Translations under genes and position numbers: made by a program | Notes under the pieces: model-generated | Seen by the model: only the letters and a program-made list of their open reading frames with translations | Database searches by the model: none | Told to the model about the DNA's origin: nothing | Assembly: GCF_020177055.1 (NCBI RefSeq) | Contig: NZ_JAIQXT010000003.1 | Location: forward strand, 62,001-126,000 | DNA: 64,000 nt | Direction: 5' to 3' | Source of the DNA: Sphingomonas sp. R647 | Lineage (GTDB): Bacteria; Pseudomonadota; Alphaproteobacteria; Sphingomonadales; Sphingomonadaceae | In this document: piece after piece, positions 38,315 through 46,635 of the stretch | Layout of the letters: every line of letters begins with the position of its first letter | How positions within the stretch are numbered: the first letter of the stretch is position 1

Positions 38315-38412
38315 CTGCGCATTTTCTCCAGGTTCGGGCCGGCCTCCGACACGATGAGTCTAGTTGGCTGTCGGCCGGAGTGCAATTTCTTGCACCTCCC
38401 GCGACTCTGGCA

Positions 38413-40023
38413 TCAACGCGGGTCAGGCTTGCCGCCTTCGGCCTTCACGCCGTTGTTCCGATTGCCTTCGGTACCGTCCCGCAACCAGCGATCGGGAAAC
38501 GCGCCGGGCCCGGAACCCTTGCGGTTGCGCAGTACCGAGCCTTCGTCAAGCCGCTCGGTGAAGGTCACGCTGGAGCGGCCCTGCTGCGGACCGAGCCCCG
38601 CGAACAGCTCGGCGCGCATCTTTCTGACGATCGGACGCAGCTTGGGATCGGCGATGAGGTTACGCATCTCCTTGGGATCCTCCTTCAGATCGTAGAGCTC
38701 CTCGGTGTCCCAGATGCCGTGATATTGGATGTATTTGTACCGGTCGCCGCGCAGCGCGAAGGTGGTCGGGGTCTGCGGGTAGTTATATTCCCAGTAATAT
38801 TCATAGTTGAGCGTCGTACGCCATGGCCCCTTGAGCGGGCGGCCCATCAGCAGATCGGCATAGCTCATCCCGTCGAAGCGCACCCCTTCGGGCACCGCCG
38901 CGCCGGCGAGCGATAGAAAGGTCGGCGCAATATCGATGTTCGCGACCATTTCGTTGACCACCCGGCCCTTGGGAATGTCGGCGCCGAAGGCGATGAGCGG
39001 CACGCGCATCGACTCTTCGTAAGCGCTGCGCTTGTCGATCATGCCGTGCTCGCCGAACATGAAGCCATTGTCGCCCATCATCACCACGATGGTGTTCTTG
39101 AGCATGCCCTTCTTCTGCAACGTGGCGATGATCGCGCCGATGCCTTCGTCCACCGCGCTGAGCGTCTCGTTGTAGCGCTGCTTGAAATCGACCACGTCGA
39201 GGGTCGAGTGATAGGGGAATTCGACGCCGTGCCAGGAATTGCGCTGGTCCTTGGTCCAGCGCGGCTTGCCTGCGTAATTCTCGGGCGTGTCGGCCATGCT
39301 GCTTGGCAGCTTGATCGCGTCCCGGCTCACCGTGCCTTCGTGGCGCTTGGCGGGGATGAAGTCGGCGTGAACCGCCTTGTGGCTGAGATAGAGGAAGAAG
39401 GGCCGGTCCGCGCGCTGCTGGCGAAGCCAGTCGAGCGCATAGCCATTCAGCTCGTCGGTGATGTAGCCCTGCCGTTCGACCGGCTTGCCATCGACGTTGA
39501 GCGTATGGCGCGGACGGCCCTTGCCAGCATCGGGCAGATAGTCGCCTTGCCCCTTGAAGCTGATCCAGCGGTCGAAGCCGGGCTGCGGATCATCGCCGTG
39601 CCCGCCCATGTGCCATTTGCCGACAAAGGCGGTGCGATACCCGGCGGCCTGCAGCGCCATCGGGAAGAAGAAGGTTCCGGGGCGGAACTTGATGTTGTTG
39701 TCCGCGATTCCGTGGTTGTGCATGTACTGGCCAGTGAGGATCGAGGCCCGGCTCGGACTGCACAGCGCAGTTGTGACGAAGGCGTTGGGGAAGTGCACGC
39801 CTTCGCGCGCGATGCGATCCATGTTCGGCGTGTTGAGTGAGGGATCGAGGAAGCCCATCGCATCGTAACGCTGGTCATCGTTGAGGATGAAGATGATGTT
39901 GGGCCGCTGGCGCGGTTTTTCCGTCTGCGCATCGGCGGACTGGGAAAAGGTGACGGCGGCAACGGCGATAACCGGGGCTAAGATTCCGGCCATGGCTGCC
40001 CTGCAAAGCGAACGATTCGTCAT
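38413..40023 (-). CDS. secreted sulfatase (formylglycine-dependent)
   Basis: The start is the ATG at 40023 after GGTGAGGA. A signal peptide (ILAPVIAVAAVTFSQSADAQ) precedes the alkaline-phosphatase-fold domain. The S1-type motif is C88-S-P-S-R in TTALCSPSRASILTGQY, where Cys88 must be oxidised to formylglycine. The calcium-binding NIIFILNDDQRYDAMG start and a C-terminal KYIQYHGIWDTEELYDLKEDP end are typical. It removes sulfate esters from glycans. A matching formylglycine-generating enzyme is encoded 2.5 kb away. Confidence 0.93.
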   Translation of the reverse strand: MTNRSLCRAAMAGILAPVIAVAAVTFSQSADAQTEKPRQRPNIIFILNDDQRYDAMGFLDPSLNTPNMDRIAREGVHFPNAFVTTALCSPSRASILTGQYMHNHGIADNNIKFRPGTFFFPMALQAAGYRTAFVGKWHMGGHGDDPQPGFDRWISFKGQGDYLPDAGKGRPRHTLNVDGKPVERQGYITDELNGYALDWLRQQRADRPFFLYLSHKAVHADFIPAKRHEGTVSRDAIKLPSSMADTPENYAGKPRWTKDQRNSWHGVEFPYHSTLDVVDFKQRYNETLSAVDEGIGAIIATLQKKGMLKNTIVVMMGDNGFMFGEHGMIDKRSAYEESMRVPLIAFGADIPKGRVVNEMVANIDIAPTFLSLAGAAVPEGVRFDGMSYADLLMGRPLKGPWRTTLNYEYYWEYNYPQTPTTFALRGDRYKYIQYHGIWDTEELYDLKEDPKEMRNLIADPKLRPIVRKMRAELFAGLGPQQGRSSVTFTERLDEGSVLRNRKGSGPGAFPDRWLRDGTEGNRNNGVKAEGGKPDPR

Positions 40024-40038
40024 GACTATCCTCACCTT

Positions 40039-40890
40039 TTATCTTTCAGCGCCGGTTTCAGATCGATCCTGGCAAGCCTGATCTTGGGTGGCCCGCGCGG
40101 TAAGCATCCCGCCGCCGGTCTCGATCCCGATGTCGACCGGGCTATCCGCCAGCCATACCGTTCCCGGCGTTAGATCGGTACCTGCGGCAGTACAGCCAGC
40201 CGCGATCGGCATCAGCCACACTGGTTCGGTCGTGCTGGCCGAGACATGATGATCGCACGGACCGCCAAGCCGTTCGATCGTGAAACTGGGCGCCGCGACA
40301 AGCTCTTCGCGCGCCGGGCCGATCGCGCGCACGGGGCTGCGCGCGAAGGGCACTGCAACCGCGGCGGCGATGCCCGCGTCGAGCTGAAGCGGGCGTGGAC
40401 GGCCATAATCGTAAAGCCTGTAGGTGAGATCCACGTTCTGCTGGATCTCGAGCAGCGAAAGACCCGCGCCGATCGCGTGGACGGTGCCAGCGGGCACGTA
40501 GAAATAATCGCCCGGCTTCACCGGATGCCAGACCATCAAATCCTCAATGCTGCCGTCAAGCGCGGCTGCGCGCAGTTCCGTGTCCGAAAGCTCCCGCGCG
40601 AAGCCGGCGCCGATGGTCGCGCCTGGTTCGGCGGTGAGAATGAACCACGCCTCTTCCTTGCCGCAGACATGGCCGCTGGCGCGGGCCTGATCATCATTCG
40701 GGTGAACCTGAATCGAGAGCTTTTCCGAGGTGAACAGGCGTTTCACCAGCACACTCGGCGCAGCGGCGTCGGCGAACCAGATCTCGCCGATCGGTTCATC
40801 CGCGTTTGCGGTATCGGCATAGATCGCGGGGATTGCCCGCTGCCCCCAGACTTTTTCGACCGCGTGTCCCTGAAGCTGACGCATCGCCAT
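40039..40890 (-). CDS. manA: class I mannose-6-phosphate isomerase
   Basis: A 283-residue cupin enzyme interconverting mannose 6-phosphate and fructose 6-phosphate. The metal-binding motif is LSIQVHPNDDQARA followed by GKEEAWFIL, with PAGTVHAIGAGLSLLEIQQ and the RLYDYGR signature downstream. Length is at the short (bacterial ManA/Pmi) end. It lies 15 bases upstream of the sulfatase and 12 bases downstream of the transporter, in one operon. Confidence 0.9.
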   Translation of the reverse strand: MAMRQLQGHAVEKVWGQRAIPAIYADTANADEPIGEIWFADAAAPSVLVKRLFTSEKLSIQVHPNDDQARASGHVCGKEEAWFILTAEPGATIGAGFARELSDTELRAAALDGSIEDLMVWHPVKPGDYFYVPAGTVHAIGAGLSLLEIQQNVDLTYRLYDYGRPRPLQLDAGIAAAVAVPFARSPVRAIGPAREELVAAPSFTIERLGGPCDHHVSASTTEPVWLMPIAAGCTAAGTDLTPGTVWLADSPVDIGIETGGGMLTARATQDQACQDRSETGAER

Positions 40891-40902
40891 CGCCAGTCCC
40901 CC

Positions 40903-42240
40903 TCAATGGCCCGCTGCAGAACCAGCGTCGCCACTGCGCAGCGGTGACGCGCGACGGGCCGCCAGGCCGAAGCCCACGAGCAGGACATAACACGCCGCCG
41001 GAACGATGAAGGCAGTGGCATAGCTGGTCGCCCCCGATACCAGCCCGACCAGCAGCGGCACCGCCGCTCCGCCGACGATCGCAAAGCACAGGAACCCCGA
41101 GGTCGCCTCCTTGCTGGCGCTCGAGCGTTCGAGCGTGAGCGTGAAGATCACCGGAAACATTATCGAATTGAACAGGCCGATGCACAGCGCCGCATAGCCC
41201 GCCGCCGATCCGCCAATGACCGCAACGAACAGGCAGAGCGCGCAGGCGGCGCCGGCAAACGAAGCGAGCAGCGCGGCGGCTGGAACCCGGGTGAGCAGCC
41301 CCGAGCCGATCAGCCGCCCGACCATCGCTCCGCCCCAGTAGAGACTGACCATCTTGCCAGCCTGCTCGAGCGGAATGCCGAGTACGCCCTCGCTGTTGAG
41401 AAACAGCGCCATCTGCGAGCCGATGGCGACTTCCGCGCCGACATAAAGGAAGATCGCGCCGCCGCCGAGCAGTGCCCAGCGTGACGAGGCGGCTTCAGCG
41501 AAGAGAGCGAAAACGGAGCGCTGAGCGCCCTCCTCCGCCGTGACGGGCATGGCCTTGGTAATGAGCCTGCGCGCGAACCAGATGAATAGGACGAGCAGTC
41601 CGATCAGCACCGCGATCCACAGAAAGGCAGCGTCGATCCCGATCAGCGCCGCCGCGCGCACCGCGCCATCAAGCTGTTCGCCTTCCTTGATCTCGACCCC
41701 CTTCAGGAACAGCAGCGCACCCAGATAGGGACCGATGAAGGTGCCGAGGCTGTTGAACGCCTGGCTGAGCGTGAGCCTGAAGTGGCTGCGATCGGGCCGG
41801 CCCAGCGCTGCGGCGAGCGGGTTGGCGGCGACCTGCAAAATGGTGATCCCGCTCGCGAGGATGAACAGGCCCAGCAGGACCAGGCCATAGATGGCAAGGT
41901 TCGCCGCAAGCAGCATCAGCATGCACCCGGCAATCATCGTGACGAGTGCGATGAGCACGGTTGTCACCGACTTGCGACGCGCAAGAAGCGCTGCAGCCGG
42001 CAGGCTCATCACGCCATAGGCGATGAAGAAGGCCGACGCGCTCATTTGCGCCTCGAAGTCGGAGAGGCTGAAAATGCCTTTCACCGCGGCCACCAGCGGG
42101 TCGATAAGCGAGGTGATGAAGCCCCACGCGAAAAACAGCGTCGTGACCGAGGCGAAGGCGAACTGCGTACTGGCCGAGGCCCTCGCGCCGCCACCTGTGC
42201 CCGCACCCGGAGCGATGCCTGATGCCCCTGTCTCGCCCAT
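40903..42240 (-). CDS. sugar MFS transporter (FucP/GluP/NagP family)
   Basis: The start is taken at MGETGASGIAPG (ATG at 42240) after GAGAGGGAAAT. About 445 residues with 12 hydrophobic helices; the family signature QVAANPLAAALG with the following SQAFNSLGTFIGPYLG is clear. These are inner-membrane H+/hexose symporters of the fucose/glucose-mannose/GlcNAc type. It heads the operon with mannose-6-phosphate isomerase, sulfatase and regulator, so the sugar is probably mannose or a related hexose (inference). Confidence 0.9.
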   Translation of the reverse strand: MGETGASGIAPGAGTGGGARASASTQFAFASVTTLFFAWGFITSLIDPLVAAVKGIFSLSDFEAQMSASAFFIAYGVMSLPAAALLARRKSVTTVLIALVTMIAGCMLMLLAANLAIYGLVLLGLFILASGITILQVAANPLAAALGRPDRSHFRLTLSQAFNSLGTFIGPYLGALLFLKGVEIKEGEQLDGAVRAAALIGIDAAFLWIAVLIGLLVLFIWFARRLITKAMPVTAEEGAQRSVFALFAEAASSRWALLGGGAIFLYVGAEVAIGSQMALFLNSEGVLGIPLEQAGKMVSLYWGGAMVGRLIGSGLLTRVPAAALLASFAGAACALCLFVAVIGGSAAGYAALCIGLFNSIMFPVIFTLTLERSSASKEATSGFLCFAIVGGAAVPLLVGLVSGATSYATAFIVPAACYVLLVGFGLAARRASPLRSGDAGSAAGH

Positions 42241-42509
42241 CCGATTTCCCTCTCCCAGCCCCCCTGACCATCCGCATGGCGTCGAGGCGATCAAGCGCCG
42301 CGTACGGTACCGGGGGACGAGGGTGTTCTTTGACTATGGCTCGGAAAATAGCGCGAGGAACGTGGGTGTAAAGAATTTTAATTTAGGTAATCGGCGGGCG
42401 TGGGCGCCTTAAGGGGGCTTGAGGTTGTTCTTATAACTCCGCATGAATACCAAAATCATTTGATATAAAATATCGCCTTTCCAGGGATTGGCAGGAGGAG
42501 GAAGCCGGG
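42241..42509. promoter_or_regulatory. divergent promoter region between transporter and FGE genes
   Basis: An AT-rich stretch (GTAAAGAATTTTAATTT, 42368-42384) resembles one upstream of the GH2 gene and may be a shared operator. A second AT-rich run at 42455-42475 (TTTGATATAAAATATCG) looks like a promoter -10 region for the FGE gene. AGGAGGAAG precedes its ATG. Confidence 0.4.
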
Positions 42510-43553
42510 ATGCAACACCGTGCATGGATGATAGGCTGGCCGATTGCGCTTGTGCTGTTTGTCGTCGCGTGCGGCGACGCATCGCAGAAACCTGCCACTC
42601 CGCCTACGGCAACCGAACGCGCGATCCGGACATCGTGCAAGCCCCCACCCTCGCGACCGGTGCAGATCAAGGGCGGCAGTTTCGTGATGGGGAGCGACGC
42701 GGTCTATGCCGAGGAAGGCCCGGCGCGCGAAACCCGGGTCGACGGGTTCTGGATCGATCCGCACGAAGTGACCAATCGCCAGTTCGCCGAATTCGTCGAC
42801 GCCACCGGCCATGTCACGGTAGCCGAGAAGCCCGTCGATCCGGAGCAGTTTGGCGTGCCGGTCGAACAGATTCCGGCCTATCTGCTCGAGCCTGGGTCTG
42901 CCGTGTTCACGCCACCCGCGCGCCCGTCGCGCAATTATGCCGATTGGTGGGCCTATGTTCCCGGCGCCAGCTGGAAGAAGCCCTACGGACCGAAAGGCGC
43001 CGACCCGGTACCGCAGGAGCCGGTCGTGCATCTCGCATGGACCGATATGCAGGCATATGCATCGTGGCGCGGTGGGCGACTGCCAACCGAGGCCGAGTGG
43101 GAATATGCAGCCAGCGCCGGCGCGCCGAAATATGTCGAGCAACCCGATCCTGGGCGCGCCAACACCTGGCAGGGTGTGTTCCCGGTGGTCAATGAGGGGA
43201 AGGACGGTTTCAAGGCCATCGCGCCGGTCGGCTGCTTTGAACCCAATGCGTTCGGGCTCTACGATATGGTCGGGAATGTCTGGGAGGTGACCGCCGATGT
43301 GTACCGTCCCGGCCATGACCCCGCCAAGCAGGACAATCCGCGCGGACCGAGCGAGAATGGTGCCTATGATCCGCTCAATCCCGGAATGATCAGCCGGGTG
43401 ATGAAGGGTGGCAGCTACTTATGCGCCCCCAACTATTGTCAGCGTTATCGTCCTGAAAGCCGTCAGGGTCGAGACCCGGGCCTCGGTGCCTCAAACGTCG
43501 GGTTCCGACTGGTTTATGAAAGGCAGATGTCGTCTCCGCGCGCGAAGATGTAA
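42510..43553 (+). CDS. formylglycine-generating enzyme (FGE), lipoprotein-like
   Basis: 347 residues. The N-terminal hydrophobic stretch ends in VVAC, a possible lipobox, so the protein is probably anchored in the outer or inner membrane facing the periplasm. The FGE fold is clear: FVMGSDAVYAEEGPARETRVDGFWIDPHEVTNRQFAEF, GRLPTEAEWEYAA, and the active-site segment GGSYLCAPNYCQRYRPESR with Cys305 and Cys310, five residues apart as in characterised FGE. It converts the sulfatase Cys to formylglycine. Its place next to the sulfatase operon supports a joint role. Periplasmic placement of an O2-dependent FGE is unusual but known for exported sulfatases. Confidence 0.9.
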   Translation: MQHRAWMIGWPIALVLFVVACGDASQKPATPPTATERAIRTSCKPPPSRPVQIKGGSFVMGSDAVYAEEGPARETRVDGFWIDPHEVTNRQFAEFVDATGHVTVAEKPVDPEQFGVPVEQIPAYLLEPGSAVFTPPARPSRNYADWWAYVPGASWKKPYGPKGADPVPQEPVVHLAWTDMQAYASWRGGRLPTEAEWEYAASAGAPKYVEQPDPGRANTWQGVFPVVNEGKDGFKAIAPVGCFEPNAFGLYDMVGNVWEVTADVYRPGHDPAKQDNPRGPSENGAYDPLNPGMISRVMKGGSYLCAPNYCQRYRPESRQGRDPGLGASNVGFRLVYERQMSSPRAKM

Positions 43554-43574
43554 CTGAAAGGTCGCCGCGCTCGA

Positions 43575-43646
43575 CCTGGGTGCCGATGATCGGGTGCAGG
43601 TGCCCGCCGATCTCAGGCGCACCATCGGGTCGAGCCAACTTTGACG
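43575..43646 (+). pseudogene. fragment of an integrase N-terminal domain
   Basis: The plus-strand translation DDRVQVPADLRRTIGSSQL followed by a stop matches the region CRVRVPSDLRQVIGSS of the broken integrase at 19219. Only this piece remains. It lies directly between the glycan locus and lasso-type cluster 2, the same position integrase debris has next to cluster 1. Confidence 0.6.
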
Positions 43647-43701
43647 ATCCGCTGTAATTCGGGCAGTTGGGCGGCGATCGGATCCGTTCGAGGTCGTTGT
43701 C

Positions 43702-45552
43702 TTGGCCATAGCAGGCGCGCTGCACATTATTGGATCGCCAGTCGATCTCGCTCGATCTGTAAGGGCGATGGCGCTGGGGTCGGGCAAAGGTCGCTTTCAC
43801 CACGCGCCGGGCGCGACATTGGGCGTGTGTGACGACGCCACGCTGGCAATTGATGGCGCCGTCGTCGCGCTGTTCCATGGCCGCCTCGACGATGCCGGGG
43901 GCGTTACGGGGCGGTCCGCCGCCGACATCGTCGCGCATGCCTATCGCCGCTGGGGTGAGGACTTTGCCGCGCGGCTGATCGGTGATTTCGCGTGCGCGGT
44001 GTGGGACAGCGCATCGCAACGGTTGCTGCTGGCGCGCGATCCTTTTGCTGCGCAACCGCTGTTCTTCTGGCGGAACGGCGCCACGTTGCGCTTCGCGACC
44101 GAACCACAGGGCCTTCTGGCGGAGCCCGACGTCCCGCGCGGGATTGACGAAACCTGGGTTGCGCGCTGGCTGGCGCTGCTCCCGCAGAGCGATTCCCGTA
44201 CCGCATATCAGGGGATCGAGCGGGTCATTCCGGGCCATGTCGCGCACTTTGACCAGCAGGGACATCGTCAGACCCCATTCTGGAAGCCCGAAGCACTCCC
44301 CAGAATCGAGCTACCGAGCGACGCCGCTTATGCCGAAACGATGCGCAACCTGCTCGATCAAGCGGTCCGTTGTCGCATCGCCGGGCACAGTGCGGTCGGG
44401 AGTACCTTGAGCGCGGGGCTCGACAGTTCCAGTGTCACGCTGCTCACCGCGCGCCAACTCGCCCCGCAGGGTCTGCGCCTTACCAGCTTCACTGCGGTGC
44501 CGTCGGCGGGGTATGACGGCAGCGGCCCGAACCATCGCATTTGCGACGAAGGGCCGCTGGCCGCGATCGTTGCCGGGGCCGAGCCAAATATCGATCATGT
44601 GCGGGTGCCAAACGGCGGCCCACCGCTGTTCGACATTCTCGATCGCGTCGCGGCGACGGCCGGCATGGCCGCGATGAACCCGATCAACCAGGCTTGGGTC
44701 GATGCAATCGGGTTGGCGGCGAGGGATCGCGGGATCACCGTGATGCTGGGCGGAGGCATGGGCAATATGTCGATCAGCTATCATGGGCTCGACGCATTGT
44801 CCCGATGGGCGCAGCGAGGGCAGTGGGTCAGGCTCGCGCAGCACATGTCGGCGCTCCATCGCAACGGACATAGCTGGCGTGCGCTCGCCAGCCGCGCGAT
44901 CCTGCCCGCCTTGCCGCTGCGACTGCGCCGCCGGATCCGAAGCCTCGCCGGTCGACCGGAAGATCAATTGCAAGACTTCTCGGCGCTGCGTCGCGACTTT
45001 GCGGCGCGGCTGAACGTGATCGATCAGGCGGAAGGCATGGCGGGCAATGTGTCCAATCTGGCACCGGGCGGCGATCCGCGCTTGGCGGTGATCCGGCGGA
45101 CCGATCCAGGCATGGCATTACGCGCCGAACGGCGGCGCTTCGGCTACGTTCACTGCGATCCGACGGCGGACCGGCGCGTGGTAGAATTTTGCCTTGCCAT
45201 CCCGGTCGAGCAGTATCTGCTGCACGGTGAGAGCCGGTCGCTCGTGCGGCGCGCAATGGCTGGGATAATGCCCGACGCGGTGCGGCTGGAGACGCGGACC
45301 GGATTGCAGGGTGCCGACTGGGCGATCCACGTCAACGCCGCGCGCACCGAAATCGCGGCTGAAATCGAGCGGCTGGAAAGCAGCGCGCTCGCCAGCGCTT
45401 GTCTGGACCTGCCGCGCCTGCATGCGCTGTTGCGCGATTGGCCGCGCACCGGTTGGGATCGCTACGACGTCGCGCAAAGCTATCGATTCGCACTGATGCG
45501 GGCCGTGGCGACGGGCCGCTTCCTGCGGCGCTTCGAGGGCTCGAACGGCTAG
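43702..45552 (+). CDS. asparagine-synthetase-like lasso cyclase (C protein), cluster 2
   Basis: 616 residues from the TTG at 43702 (MAIAGALHIIGSP). The N-terminus has no Cys2. The glutaminase-like half includes GDFACAVWDSASQRLLLARDPFAAQPLFF. The pyrophosphatase motif is SAGLDSS (237-243), a variant of SGGLDSS in which one Gly is Ala. A second active-site segment, MLGGGMGNMS, lies near 350 where typical AsnB proteins have GxGGDE; the usual acidic pair is missing, which deserves a check. It converges on precursor 2, 12 bases apart. Confidence 0.82.
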   Translation: MAIAGALHIIGSPVDLARSVRAMALGSGKGRFHHAPGATLGVCDDATLAIDGAVVALFHGRLDDAGGVTGRSAADIVAHAYRRWGEDFAARLIGDFACAVWDSASQRLLLARDPFAAQPLFFWRNGATLRFATEPQGLLAEPDVPRGIDETWVARWLALLPQSDSRTAYQGIERVIPGHVAHFDQQGHRQTPFWKPEALPRIELPSDAAYAETMRNLLDQAVRCRIAGHSAVGSTLSAGLDSSSVTLLTARQLAPQGLRLTSFTAVPSAGYDGSGPNHRICDEGPLAAIVAGAEPNIDHVRVPNGGPPLFDILDRVAATAGMAAMNPINQAWVDAIGLAARDRGITVMLGGGMGNMSISYHGLDALSRWAQRGQWVRLAQHMSALHRNGHSWRALASRAILPALPLRLRRRIRSLAGRPEDQLQDFSALRRDFAARLNVIDQAEGMAGNVSNLAPGGDPRLAVIRRTDPGMALRAERRRFGYVHCDPTADRRVVEFCLAIPVEQYLLHGESRSLVRRAMAGIMPDAVRLETRTGLQGADWAIHVNAARTEIAAEIERLESSALASACLDLPRLHALLRDWPRTGWDRYDVAQSYRFALMRAVATGRFLRRFEGSNG

Positions 45553-45564
45553 TCGAAGCTGCGC

Positions 45565-45720
45565 TCAGGAATAGTTGATGCCGGCATCTGGCCAACCGCC
45601 GGGGCTGTTCATCGTGTCACTTACTGGAACGAATTCTGCCTTCGGCTTGTGCCAGGCCTTCGTTGGCGCTTCCACCTTTGCCGGTTCCGAAGCCGCATTC
45701 ACTGCACGTTCGTCTTGCAC
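45565..45720 (-). CDS. lasso peptide precursor A, cluster 2 (51 aa, GTG start)
   Basis: The gene is short and starts with GTG at 45720, preceded by GGGGGAA. The frame is also that of the sulfotransferase that ends 36 bases upstream. The leader includes KAWHKPKAEFVPVSDTM: a W-H-K-P motif like W-N-K-P in precursor 1, and Thr at position -2. The proposed core is NSPGGWPDAGINYS: Asn1 joined to Asp8 in an eight-residue ring, with a six-residue tail ending in Ser. Asn as residue 1 is unusual, so a Ser1/Asp7 ring is an alternative. Pro3, Trp6-Pro7 and the C-terminal Ser match precursor 1. The neighbouring genes are cyclase, sulfotransferase, kinase and B1. Confidence 0.8.
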   Translation of the reverse strand: MQDERAVNAASEPAKVEAPTKAWHKPKAEFVPVSDTMNSPGGWPDAGINYS

Positions 45721-45756
45721 GCGTTTCCCCCGTCCGCCATTGATCGGGCGATTTGT

Positions 45757-46635
45757 TTAGCCGATCGGGGGCTGTGGAACAACCGCCCCCAAATCCTCGC
45801 CCCGTAAATCATTATAGCGGAGCCGATCCATGATCGCGCCGTGCTCCCGTACAATCTGCGCTGCTTGGGCCGCGGTTAAGACGTCTCGCCATGCCCCTGG
45901 AGTTCCGGCGCCGAAGAAGCGATTTGGTGCGAAGCGTGAAGATTCGCGAAACCCCGTCTGCGCCTCTGCCGCCGCGAGCCGATCAAGCCGGGTGGTCTCG
46001 ACGACACGCGCCAGCCGCTCGGAGGGCGCCGGAATATCGAAAGCACGCGCGATCGCTGCGAAGCCGTCATGCGGTGCGGCGACCAGGTCCTCATACCGCA
46101 CCAGCGTAAGCGGCAGGTCGGCGTCGAGCCAGCTTCGAGCGTGGTCACTCCAACTCGACACAAGCTGGGCGACGTGCGGGCGCAGGCCCGTCGCGCTGAC
46201 CCCGAGCGTAAAGCGGGAATGACCCAGCGCCGCGATTGCGTCGGGCATTGCCAATCCGAAATAGCGCGCAAGCGAAACGACGACGTCGCGCGGATCGCGC
46301 ACGATCAGGACAATCGCAGTGATCTGATCTCGCGCGAAGGGCGGGGCATCGGCACCCCGTGCTTGCAGCCATGCATCATGGGTCTTGAGCGGGAAGCTGC
46401 TCGTTGGCTGCCAGTTACGAAACGCCATGGCACGCAATCGCCCTTCCTCTTCGGGAAGCAGGTCCGAGGTCTCGATCTCGAGCGCTTCGTCGATAAGTGC
46501 CCGGTCTGCGGCCACCACCCCGCCAAGTGCATTGAGCGCGACCACACCATCTTCGTTCAACAGGCCAGACAGCACTGCCCGCACCCACGTATTGCCAGAT
46601 CGCGGATAAGAAGCGAGCAGGCGTAGCTGGTTCAT
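45757..46635 (-). CDS. sulfotransferase, lasso cluster 2
   Basis: 292 residues, paralogue of the cluster 1 enzyme. The PAPS loop is YPRSGNTWVRAVL near residue 10, the 3'-phosphate region VRDPRDVVVSLARYFG near 130, and the C-terminal GAWRDVLTAAQAAQI is shared with cluster 1. It overlaps the upstream kinase by four bases (ATGA). The core of precursor 2 contains Tyr13 and two Ser (2 and 14), so sulfation of the peptide is possible but unproven. Confidence 0.88.
   Translation of the reverse strand: MNQLRLLASYPRSGNTWVRAVLSGLLNEDGVVALNALGGVVAADRALIDEALEIETSDLLPEEEGRLRAMAFRNWQPTSSFPLKTHDAWLQARGADAPPFARDQITAIVLIVRDPRDVVVSLARYFGLAMPDAIAALGHSRFTLGVSATGLRPHVAQLVSSWSDHARSWLDADLPLTLVRYEDLVAAPHDGFAAIARAFDIPAPSERLARVVETTRLDRLAAAEAQTGFRESSRFAPNRFFGAGTPGAWRDVLTAAQAAQIVREHGAIMDRLRYNDLRGEDLGAVVPQPPIG

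Noticed and set aside
45575..45760. 61-residue plus-strand frame between cyclase 2 and the sulfotransferase
   Set aside because: No ribosome-binding site and no similarity; the minus strand of the same bases encodes the lasso precursor.
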